Part shown: in pieces, positions 55,653 to 64,000 of the stretch
How the letters are laid out: each line of letters starts with the position of its first letter
Numbering within the stretch: the first letter of the stretch is position 1
NCBI GenBank assembly: GCA_004565275.1
Contig: SDOX01000128.1
Location: forward strand, 310,839-374,838
DNA length: 64,000 nt
Direction of reading: 5' to 3'
Source of the DNA: Nannochloropsis salina CCMP1776
Lineage: Eukaryota > Sar > Eustigmatophyceae > Eustigmatales > Monodopsidaceae
Made by a program: the position numbers and the translations under genes
Notes under the pieces: model-generated
The model's database searches: none
Told to the model about the DNA's origin: nothing
What the model saw: only the letters and a program-made list of their open reading frames with translations

Positions 55653-56409
55653 AATGGACCTGATCTCGTTCTTTGCTGATGCGTCGTCGTAGTAATTTGC
55701 GCCACCAAGAACCTCACCTCTACCGCTTTCCGTCCCTCTTCCTCCCCCACCGACCCACAAGAGTATATGGAGTCAAACGTAGTACTCACAACTAATGCTC
55801 CCTGTGGATGTCCGCTGGAATTAGTTCGCCTAGAGCATGCGGACATGAAGAGAGTTGAAGCTGCCCGGCCTCCTACGATGATCGAAAGGCCTCCTTACCC
55901 CCCGTAAACAACATGGTCACGTAGCACAACCTCTCACAACCCAAAAAAGCACATCGAATCAAAACTTCACGATTTAGCACCGTGTGTGCAATTAATAGCT
56001 TGTCATTTTCTCCCTGCTCCCCTTTCGCGCTAAGGGGAAACGTCATGCATCGCCCAAACCCATCGCCTGGCCCAAGGCGCCTGCCTCCTGTCTCTTTTCC
56101 ATGTCGTGAATGTCAAAATGCGCGGATTCACAACAATGTCACGAAGAGTGACTACAGCACGGTGAAAATAACATTATGGCCACTTCCGAACAAAATGCCG
56201 ATCGATGGCCGGATTTTTTTATTTCGATTTCGATGAGATATGTACGAGAAGGGGACACCCTTGAAGTATGTGCCTACCCAAATCCAACGAGACAACAGAT
56301 TTACCAATGTTTTTCCCAGCATGTACAGAAGCTCCCTGGTATAATTCTAGGGTGGCAAGAATTGGGCCCTTTCCGCTCCGTCATCCTGAGTTTTTCCCCA
56401 GTACCCCCC
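55653..56409. other. Intergenic between two minus-strand genes
   Basis: This holds the LYR-SAM upstream region and the CK2 beta 3' side. A plus-strand frame from 56176 (MATSEQNADRWPDFFISISM) runs into the antisense of CK2 beta and is not supported. No RNA gene is seen. Confidence 0.4.
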
Positions 56410-58204
56410 CTACCTGCCCTGCCTGCCGTCCCGCCCATCTCGAACCATCTGACGTACTCGGCGCATTATCGCGGTAGACGACAACGGGGCCCGGCCTTCT
56501 CCTCTTCCTCCTCCTCCTCCACCAGCTGCTCGCCCTGCCCTCCTCTCCCGTTCTTCATTCTCTCGTCGCCGGGCCGCAGTGTAGTAAGTGCTGTCGGCGT
56601 TGATTTTAAAGCCATAGATGCGGGGAACGTAGCTTTGCTCCACAGCAGGAGGGATGGCTTCCGGATGCGTCAGAAGGAAAAGATGTGCAAACGTGGTCCC
56701 GAAGTAGGCGCCGTCCATGGCCGCGTGGCGCGTGGAACGGGGCACGAAAACGTCCCGGCATCGAGGGCAGAAGACGTTGACGGTGCTGACGCGGGGGTGG
56801 TCGGCGAGGCCGATGGGGAGGACGGGCTGCGTACCGCATAGAAAACGGGGACAGCGACCAAAGTGACTGGATTTAAACTTTTCGTTCTGAACTCGCGACG
56901 AAGAAAGTTGGGGAAGGGAGAGGAAACAGGGAAAGGAGCGGTGAGCCCAACGAAACAAGCACGGAGTACTGGGAGCTAGGACGGCCGGTTCCAACGTCGA
57001 TCGACAAAGAGACATGCAAGGGGACACATACAAACTTGAGGCGACGCGAGACCCTTACCATGGCGTGCAGCCCCCGGCTGGTCAGTATGTAGCGAGCATG
57101 GATAAGGCCGTAGAGCATCTCCGCCGCGCCCTCCACCAGCTCGTGCTGCTCCTCCGTCATGGACTCAATGGGAAGTTCCGCGTCCAGCACCATGTCCAGC
57201 GCGTAGTCGTAGTAGGGCACCAGGCTGCTCAGTCCGGTCAAGTTGAAGTCGTCCTGGATGTACTCCTCGTCAACTTCACACATAAATTCGTTTCCTTTCA
57301 GGCTGACGTACCACGACACCCATGAAATCTCCTCCTCTTCCTCTTCTTCTTCTTCCTCTTCCTCCTCCTCTTCTTCTTCCTCCTCTTCCTCTTCCTCTTC
57401 TACCTCCTCCTCTTCCTCTTCATCCTCCTCGTCGGACCTACTCAAGTCTTCCATCTCACTCTTCTGCTCCTTTGACCCTCGCCACCCTGTTGGTGCCGGC
57501 GGCGTGGTCTCACTCCTGGACGGAGGGGGGATGGGTACGCGTCGCTGCAGCTCCTCTTGCTGGAGGCGCTCGCACTCCTCGCGGTCCTTCCCAGGGCCGT
57601 GGGGCCCCTCGCCGCTACCGCCCGTCCCTCCCGATACGATCCTCCCTCCTCCCTTCGTGCGCAAACCGGCCCGTTCGGCATCTATTGGTGTTGAAACGTT
57701 CCTTGCCGCCCCTTCCTCACCCCGCGGTGTGTGCCCATGCTCGCGTCTCACGCACCCCGTCCTCCCACTGTCAGCCCCTCCCCCGCTGCGCCCCTCCTTC
57801 ACGCAGCTAGTGCCAGGAGAGATTTGACCTGAACACGTCCGTCCTCCTGCTGGCGATGGCACACTACCACTCACAACTGTGGGGAGAGATAGAGTGGTTG
57901 CTTCCCCTGTTGCTGCTGTGCTGCAGCTCCCACTACTGCAGCTTGCGCCACTGTCATTTCTGCTGAGGCGTGCTTCTTCGCTCTTCCGTTCTCCTGAGCT
58001 CTGCGGCCCCTTCGTAGCATGGGCATTGTTATTTCCCTTACCGTTGCTGCTACTGCTTGTGGGTGTACTCGTACTATTGGTGGAAGCGAAGGCCAGGCGA
58101 TGGCTCGACCCATCCTGATGCTCCAGCTCCTTACTTCTCTCTCCACCTCTTTCCTCTTCCGTCCCTACACCCACGTTGCGCGTGCAGTCCCCGTACCTTC
58201 TCAT
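56410..58204 (-). CDS. Casein kinase II regulatory (beta) subunit, long form
   Basis: Two exons, 58204-57059 and 56886-56410, joined HAM to [13 protein letters not shown] in phase 0, about 540 residues. The family core starts near residue 293: [59 protein letters not shown]. The four-cysteine zinc site (CPRFLC and CPRC), [20 protein letters not shown] and PRIYGFKIN follow. The beta dimer assembles the CK2 holoenzyme and selects substrates. Ordinary CK2 beta is about 215 residues. Here a roughly 290-residue N-terminal extension, Ser/Gly/Thr-rich and ending in a long poly-Glu run, precedes the core. A CAG acceptor sits just upstream of 58204, so a 5' exon is possible. The start is the first ATG after it. 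Confidence 0.92.
57325..57432. repeat. CTC/CTT microsatellite (poly-Glu of CK2 beta)
   Basis: About 100 bases of TCC, TTC and CTT triplets on the plus strand read as a run of over 30 Glu with one Val in the minus-strand CK2 beta gene. Confidence 0.85.
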
Positions 58205-59215
58205 TCCGACGCTTCCAAGGCCTGTAGCAAAAATCAAGGAAAACGTTCACGGGGTGGAGAAATGGTAAATTATGATGCAACAAGTTGATTCGAAGAACGT
58301 CATCACGGCCCCCCATCACACCTCGCACAACAACACGGCGACCCAGGCATAGCCCCCCGGTCAGGACAACGGGCAGTATACTGTTGAATTACTTTTCAGG
58401 CATCCACGTACGACAAAGAAAGAATGTCCAGGGGTCGCAAGGGCGGAAGTGCCCGTGGGATACTCCGTCCTAAGAACTTGGTCACATTCGTTCCAGGGAG
58501 CCAAGGTGGACGACGGTCAGGCAACATCCGGGTATCTAGGAGCAGCCGACCAGTGTCATCCCTCGGGGCGCGCCGCGGGCATTGGTTGGAGCGTTCATCC
58601 GCTCTTTTGATTGCGTCGGAAAGTTTGTGCTTCCTTTTTAATTCTATAGAGGTATTGCTGTGCCTTTGCGATGATACGCCAGTCATGACCCTGGAAGCAG
58701 AGAACGCAGGGATGTGTCCTGTGTTCTCTTGTCGATGAACCAAAAAGATCCCTTCACGGCACGCAAGACACTCAAAAATACTATTTTAAAGACTCGCACG
58801 CTGGAACGAATTGTCCCGTCGAGCAGTTTTTGGAAGGGATAAGGAATATGTGTTGCGATGAAGCAATGCGAGGATTCTGAAGTCCATGGCACTTATTTCG
58901 CAGTGAATGGTCTAAACGAAAAAGAGGAAATAAGCAAATTCTACGTGGCTCCATGATATCGGAAGACCGAACATTGAGGTCCTCCGATGCAGCGAAACTA
59001 CCCCTTGAATCTTCATATTTCAAAAACCAGATTTTACTGACTCTCCGCTCATATATATGTACACTTTCACGCTCGCCTCCGATCTATAGCCCTTCAGCTA
59101 GCTGCGCAAGATCGAATTCCAAAAATATCTGTAGCGCTTCAACGGACCACTTCACCGATGCTTCCATCGTTAAGTAGCTTCAAGCTGGGTTCCACACATG
59201 TTCCTAGTTTCCGTC
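58205..59215. other. Intergenic between two minus-strand genes
   Basis: This holds the CK2 beta upstream region and the 3' side of the lumen-protein gene. It may contain a CK2 beta 5' UTR exon, since an acceptor-like CTACAG lies at about 58224-58229 on the minus strand. No other feature is seen. Confidence 0.4.
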
Positions 59216-60412
59216 TCACTCATACCCCAGGCCAAGTCGCGCTCGGACCTCTCGCTCGTAAGCCACGGGAACGACCAGAAAGCCGAACTCCCCCGTGCTG
59301 AGCATTACTTCGTGGCCCATCTTCACGGCAATGTCCAAATTTTGATCCACCTGGATCTCCCGCTTCACGCATGCGCGGATGTCGTCCACAGATATGTCGC
59401 GCTTCTCCGCGCGCACCGGCCAGAAGGCCTTGGCATCTTGGAGCCACGCATAGTGAAGCTCATTGCCTGAAGCGAGGAAAGAAGGGCAGGGGGAAGGGCA
59501 GGTAAGGATTGAAAGGGAACGAAAGTAAAACGAAACATGCCAAAAAGGCTTTCAATACGGTAAACAGCTGGCAGCAGCCCTCAGATGTAGGGGTTCCAGG
59601 GGAGGTCGAAAAGATGGAGGCACCTACCTAGGGGCCAGACCGAGCAGGGAGTACCCCAGGCCGCGGCGCTTCGCATGTCGCTGGTGGCTAGATGTCCCAG
59701 ACTGGGCCTGAGAGCGAGTAGAGGAATGCAGGGCCCACATGGGCGTGAGAGGCTCAAGGGCCGCGATCCCTCTACGCGTGTCCCAACCCTACCTGACGGG
59801 AAGCCCCTCCATGGCCTCTTCCATCTTGGCGAAGAAGGCCGCTGCCTCCTTTCCTTCTTGGTAGGTGTTCACGTCCATCAAGTCCGGGGGACATTTCAGC
59901 AAGGTCGGTCTGTTGATGTTTTCGCCTCGATACAGGAACACAGGCGTCGCGCCTGTCTCGTTGTACGCCCGCAGGATCCCTTGGCAATGCTGCTTGATGA
60001 ACTCCGCAGCCCGGCCCGTCGACATGGCTTGCGCTTCGAACTGCGGCATGCCGCCCCCCAATTCCGATGCACTTGCCGGATCAGTGAAACGAGTTACAAG
60101 GTGAAGTGGCTGTCTCCACGGCGACAGAGTCTGCACGGCAGTGTTCCCCAGCAAGAGTCCACCGAAGGCGAATGCCTTTCGAAGGAGGTCGCGACGGTGG
60201 TGGGAGGAGGGTTTTTCCTCCCCGAAGATACATTTCTGTTGACTCGGCTGGCTTTGCTGGGACCTCGTACTATCAAGCAGGGTGGTGTGCACGGACCCTG
60301 AAGAGGAGGAAGGGTGGGCCGAAAACCGGCTGCCGCCGTTTGCTCGCATCGCGACATGGCTCACCGACGAGGGAGGCGCAAAAAATGCTGACCAAGAGTG
60401 TGAGTAGACCAT
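59216..60412 (-). CDS. Unknown probable thylakoid-lumen protein with a YRG motif
   Basis: Three exons, 60412-59793, 59707-59628 and 59466-59216, all phase-matched, giving 316 residues. The N-terminus MVYSHSWSAFFAPPSS contains an ASAFAP-like site, though the preceding hydrophobic stretch is short. Near residue 74 HHRRDLLRKAFAFGGLLLGN resembles a twin-arginine (Tat) thylakoid signal, so import to the lumen is inferred. The mature part has TPVFLYRGENINRP, GHLATSDMRSAAAWG, LHYAWLQDAKAFWPVRAEKR and GHEVMLSTGEFGFLVVPVAY. These are spaced like the R-S-E signature of ADP-ribosyltransferases (YRG, S/T-rich loop, E before a V-L strand), but the match is loose and I do not assign the activity. It is head-to-head with the SOQ1-like gene. 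Confidence 0.65.
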
Positions 60413-60788
60413 AGTAGGAGAGGACGGCGGAGGTCTGTCCGGGACGTGGTGGTGCTCGCGTGAGAAGAGGTGACATAAACATCTGTGACGGGCGGGGCAA
60501 GGACAAACGCCTGGCTCGCCGAAGTTGAAGCCGCCGGGTGTCGACGCAAGGCGGAGACGCTATTAGCCTACTAGTATTAGGCATGGCAGGCACAAGGCCG
60601 TCCATCCCGTTCACTTGCCGCTTCATGGCCCATGCTCCTTCTATTCTTTGTGCGTGGTGATGCCTCGTGGATGTCGCCCCATCCTTCGACCGACTCGTAT
60701 GCTCGTAGCTACTTTTTTGCAGCCGGCATCATTGTCAGCAAACTGAATCGCTCATAACCCTTTCCCTTGTCTGAGCAGAGCCTCCGAG
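60413..60788. promoter_or_regulatory. Compact divergent promoter of two plastid-lumen genes
   Basis: Only 376 bases separate the start codons of the YRG lumen protein (minus) and the SOQ1-like protein (plus), so regulatory elements are likely shared. A frame starting MFMSPLLTRAPPRPG on the minus strand is open across the start at 60412 in another frame and is not favoured. Confidence 0.5.
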
Positions 60789-63386
60789 ATGCGAGGCCTT
60801 TGTTCTTCTCATGTTTTCCTGCTGCTGGTGATCAGCGCGGCTGTTTTTGGGAAGGGTGCCGTCGCGTTTTTACCTGTTCCTGGAATCAAATCCTCACGAG
60901 AAAGGGCATTGATAAGACCTCTGCGTGCATCCTTGAATCAAGAGAGCAGCGCTGGCAAAAATGACGTGGGAAGCAGTCGAGACGAGTTCCTCCGAGGGTT
61001 CCTTGCCGCTGCCACGGGGGCCATGACAGGCGCCATTGCGACGGGACGCGAGCCACGGGCTGCTGAAGCCGTCTCAGCCGGAGACGTGGACCCGGAGCGG
61101 CCGCAGACCGTGCAAACCTATTTGGAGGACATCGACAACTACAATCTGAAATGCCCGGACTTCCCCAAAAACCTTGAATGGGTGAACACGGGATCCTTGA
61201 GCTTCCAGAAGGAGCTTCGAGGGAAAGTGGTATTATTGGATTTCTGGACCTACTGCTGTATCAATTGCATGCATACCCTCCCAGTCCTGGCCAGGCTGGA
61301 GAAGAAATACGCTGGAGAGCCGTTCACAGTGATTGGGGTGAGTCTTTGTCCACGTTATTTGGATGTTCGCTTGTGTAAGGCATTGGCATGACGTTTTAGA
61401 GCATCTTGTTGAGTCATCGACCAGCCCCCCAGTGATGGAGAAAGCATTGGCCCCCTGATCCCCCCCGTGCACAGGTTCACTCTGCCAAGTTCGAGAACGA
61501 GAAGGACACGCGCAACATCAAGGAGGCCATCGCCCGGTATCAGATCCAGCACCCGGTGGTCAACGACAAGGACATGCAGATGTTTTCCGCCGTCGGCGTC
61601 TCCTCCTGGCCCAGCCTGGTGCTCGTCGGCCCCCGGGGCAACCTCCTCTCCATCTGGCCAGGGGAGGGGAACGGAGAGAAGGTGGACGCTTTCATTCAGG
61701 GAGCATTGGCCTTCTATGACGGCAAGGGCCTGCTTGATAAGGCTCCCCTCAAAGTCTCCCGAGCCAGCGGCTCCCGCGGCGGCTTACCAGGCTCTCCTCT
61801 CAGCTACCCCGGTAAACTCCACGTGGACCCCGTGTTGCCCCGCCTCTTTGTCAGCGACTCCGGGAACAACCGCGTCCTCGTGCTGGACCGGAAGACGGGG
61901 GCCTTGCTGGCGGCCATCGGCTCGGCCACGGGGGAGCCCGGCCTGGAGGACGGAGACTTTGAGTCGTCGCGCTTCACCAACCCGCAGGGTCTCTGCTTGT
62001 CCGCGGACGGCCGGGTCCTCTACGTCTGCGACACGGATGCGCACGCCCTGAGGGCCATTGACCTGGAGAAGAAGGTGGTGTCGACGCTGGCGGGGAACGG
62101 GGAACAGGGCTTTGACTATACGGGCGGCAAGGGACGGAGGGAGCAATACCTGAGCTCCCCCTGGGACGTGGTCCTGAAACCCGCTGCGGCCGGTACCTCG
62201 ACCTTGCTGGTGGCTATGGCAGGCACGCATCAGATCTGGGAGGTGGATGCCCTCTCGGGCCTGGCTCGGTGTTATTCGGGCACTGGACGGGAGGCGGAGA
62301 CGAACGCGGGGAATCGCATCGACGTCGCGTGGGCCCAGCCCTCGGGTCTGGCCGTGGGAGGGCAGGCCTTGTACGTGGCTGACTCCGAGTCCAGGTGAGT
62401 GGCAGGGGCCTGGGGAGGGGAGGCGGAGACGGAGGGGGGCGTGCTTTGCCTGACGGTAGCTATCTTTCCCTCTTTCCGTGTCACCCTTCTTCTTCAGCAC
62501 TGTGCGAGAATTGAGCCTGGAAGGCAGCGGCAAGAGCCGCACGCTAGTGGGTGGGGCTCTTGGGACCTCTCTCTTCGCCTTCGGAGACAAGGACGGAAAG
62601 GGGGCGCAGGCGCGGCTGCAGCACCCGCTCGCGGTCTCAGTGGTCCGTGGAGACTCCCAGGTGGTGGTCGCCGACTCCTACAACCACAAACTGAAGCTTG
62701 TGGACCCAACGCAAGGCACAGTGAAGACCTTGGTGGGCTCGGGGAGGCCGGGGCTGAGGGACGGAAAGCAGAAGCAAGGAGAGCTGTGGGAGCCTGGCGG
62801 TTTGGCTTCCGACCCCACCAACCCCAACCTCCTCTGGGTGGCAGACACCAATAACCACGCTGTGCGCGTGTTCGACCTGGCAAGCAACGCGCTGACCACT
62901 TTCGCGCTGGACAAGGACGTGCCCAAGGCCGAGGCGGGGGCCAGTGGGAAAGAAGCGGGGAGGGGCAGGCCGAGTGAGCGGTCCATTTTGAATCGACGTC
63001 GGAGCCGCGTTGTCGACTTGGGGTCTGTGGCGAAACAGGGTCGCGTGCAATTGCAAGTTGACGTGCCGGAGGGGTTACAGTTCACAGCGACCCGCACGAG
63101 CGAATGGCAGCTGGTTGGAGCAGGTGCTGCGGCTGATACCCGCGGCATCATCAACAAGGAGAGCGGAGCCAAGGGGATGGCGATAGTGACGATCCCGTCA
63201 ACGGTGGAGGACGGGGCGATGGTGGAATTAGAAAGCGCGGTGTATTTCTGCGAGGAGGAGAAAGGCGTCTGTCGAACAGATGGCGTCGTCTTTCGCTTGC
63301 AAGTGAAAAACGGTGGGCCGTCCAGGATCGTGGCCTCTCACGTCGTGGAACGGGCGTCATCGAAACCCCGCGTGGGTGCTGCGTGA
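60789..63386 (+). CDS. SOQ1-like plastid-lumen thioredoxin/NHL-repeat protein
   Basis: Three exons, 60789-61337, 61475-62394 and 62498-63386, in frame, giving 785 residues. The precursor has a signal peptide ending AVAFLPVPG (ASAFAP-like), then a second hydrophobic Ala-rich segment ([14 protein letters not shown]) before AAEAVSAGD, as expected for lumen targeting. A thioredoxin-like domain with the redox motif [13 protein letters not shown] (residues about 153-165) follows and includes [19 protein letters not shown] and HPVVNDKDM. Then come NHL beta-propeller repeats ([50 protein letters not shown]). This order matches the lumenal part of plant SOQ1 and animal NHLRC2. Plant SOQ1 restrains the qH form of photoprotective quenching. 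The stromal HAD phosphatase domain of plant SOQ1 is absent here. Confidence 0.88.
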
Positions 63387-63565
63387 TGTAGTTGTCTCTG
63401 TCATGGACTAGTCCGGAAAGAACAAAATGCTTTATTTTCGTAATTGACTGCGACGATTCATAATAATGAAAGTTTATTGAAAAGCAAGGACTGGAAACTC
63501 CATGTCGGACTCGCTCGCTTGAATTCACGTTTTCTCTCTTGGTATATACCTCACAGCTTGCGTTC

Positions 63566-64000
63566 ATGATCGAAAATGCAGGGAGCTTGCTTTTTGGATT
63601 TGGAATCATATCAGATGTTCAATACGCCGACCGCGGTAAGATTTCGGAGTCGGAGTCAAAAGGGTGAAGGTCGAGCACATCGAAGCGCATAATCTCATTT
63701 TTTGGCCGGTAATTCTTCATTTGATGCTAGACGACGGTCATAACTACACCAAAACAAAAGACCGATATTATCGGACGGGCTTAATACGTCTGCGACAAGC
63801 GGTCCAGGCCTGGGTCCGCGAACGTGTCCACGCGCCAACCCCGTATTTCGTGCTCCAGCTCGGAGACCTTATCGATGGACATGCTGCCTCCTCTGCCTTA
63901 GGATCGGAGGAAACATTGAAAAGGGCATTAAAGGAGTTTGAGCCACTCCAGGACTGCGTTGTACATCACTGCGTGGGCAATCATGAGCTGTACAACAATG
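63566..64000 (+). CDS. ADPRM: Mn-dependent ADP-ribose/CDP-alcohol diphosphatase, 5' part
   Basis: Partial gene running off the window end. Exon 1 is 63566-63635 and exon 2 starts at 63731 (phase 1, ADR-D-DGHNY). The reading MIENAGSLLFGFGIISDVQY, then ADRDDGHNYTKTKDRYYRTG, FVLQLGDLIDGHAAS and CVGNHELYNN shows the calcineurin-like metallophosphoesterase motifs D-x-Q, GD and GNHE in the specific form found in ADPRM. Family enzymes cleave ADP-ribose and CDP-alcohols using Mn2+. No targeting peptide is seen at this start, so it looks cytosolic. It lies 180 bases after the SOQ1-like stop on the same strand. Confidence 0.9.

Noticed and set aside
56176-56841. A plus-strand frame beginning MATSEQNADRWPDFF
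   Set aside because: It runs into the antisense of the CK2 beta zinc domain, and the true coding strand is clear.
1-64000. Mobile elements, viral remnants or CRISPR arrays
   Set aside because: I saw no reverse transcriptase, transposase, integrase or capsid-like frames, no long terminal repeats, and no spaced repeat arrays. Repeats are limited to microsatellites and one 24-base tandem pair.

Overview
This window is nuclear DNA from a photosynthetic stramenopile (heterokont alga). A eustigmatophyte such as Nannochloropsis/Microchloropsis is my best guess, but the genus is inferred, not proven. Reasons: short GT-AG introns (mostly 50-250 bases), GC-rich compact genes, a chlorophyll-binding LHC protein, and several precursors with a signal peptide ending in an ASAFAP-like motif (TQAFLAP, SSAFALP, SASAFKP, AVAFLP), the hallmark of import into a four-membrane secondary plastid. 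I see no prokaryotic operons, viruses, transposons or CRISPR. Splice junctions are my own reading of GT/AG sites and reading-frame phase.

Layout, left to right: threonyl-tRNA synthetase (-), Rex1-type RNA exonuclease (+), BET-like bromodomain protein (-), the tiny proteasome subunit SEM1/DSS1 (+), a light-harvesting protein (-), ORC6 (-), a BTB/BACK protein (+), an SFI1-like centrin-binding repeat protein (-), endonuclease III NTH1 (-), glutaryl-CoA dehydrogenase (+), a glutathione peroxidase (+), nicastrin (-), an unknown signal-peptide protein (-), a CCT-motif protein (+), a small unknown protein (-), a very large SOS1-like Na+/H+ exchanger (-), a type IIC Na+/K+-ATPase-like P-type pump (+), dynamitin (-), the chaperonin subunit CCT5 (-), a low-complexity unknown (+), a LYR-SAM fusion (-), CK2 beta (-), a probable thylakoid-lumen protein (-), a SOQ1-like thioredoxin/NHL protein (+), and the 5' part of an ADP-ribose/CDP-alcohol diphosphatase (+).

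Many neighbours are arranged head-to-head with short shared upstream regions or tail-to-tail. The two pairings that make most biological sense are the divergent sodium exchanger and cation pump (36117-47209), and the divergent putative lumen protein and SOQ1-like protein (59216-63386). The second pair, with a possible ADP-ribosyltransferase-like fold next to an ADP-ribose phosphatase gene, is my best candidate for an undescribed system. It is a hypothesis based on motifs and position only. Most other genes are conserved housekeeping genes: DNA replication and repair, chromatin, protein folding and degradation, and lysine/tryptophan catabolism.
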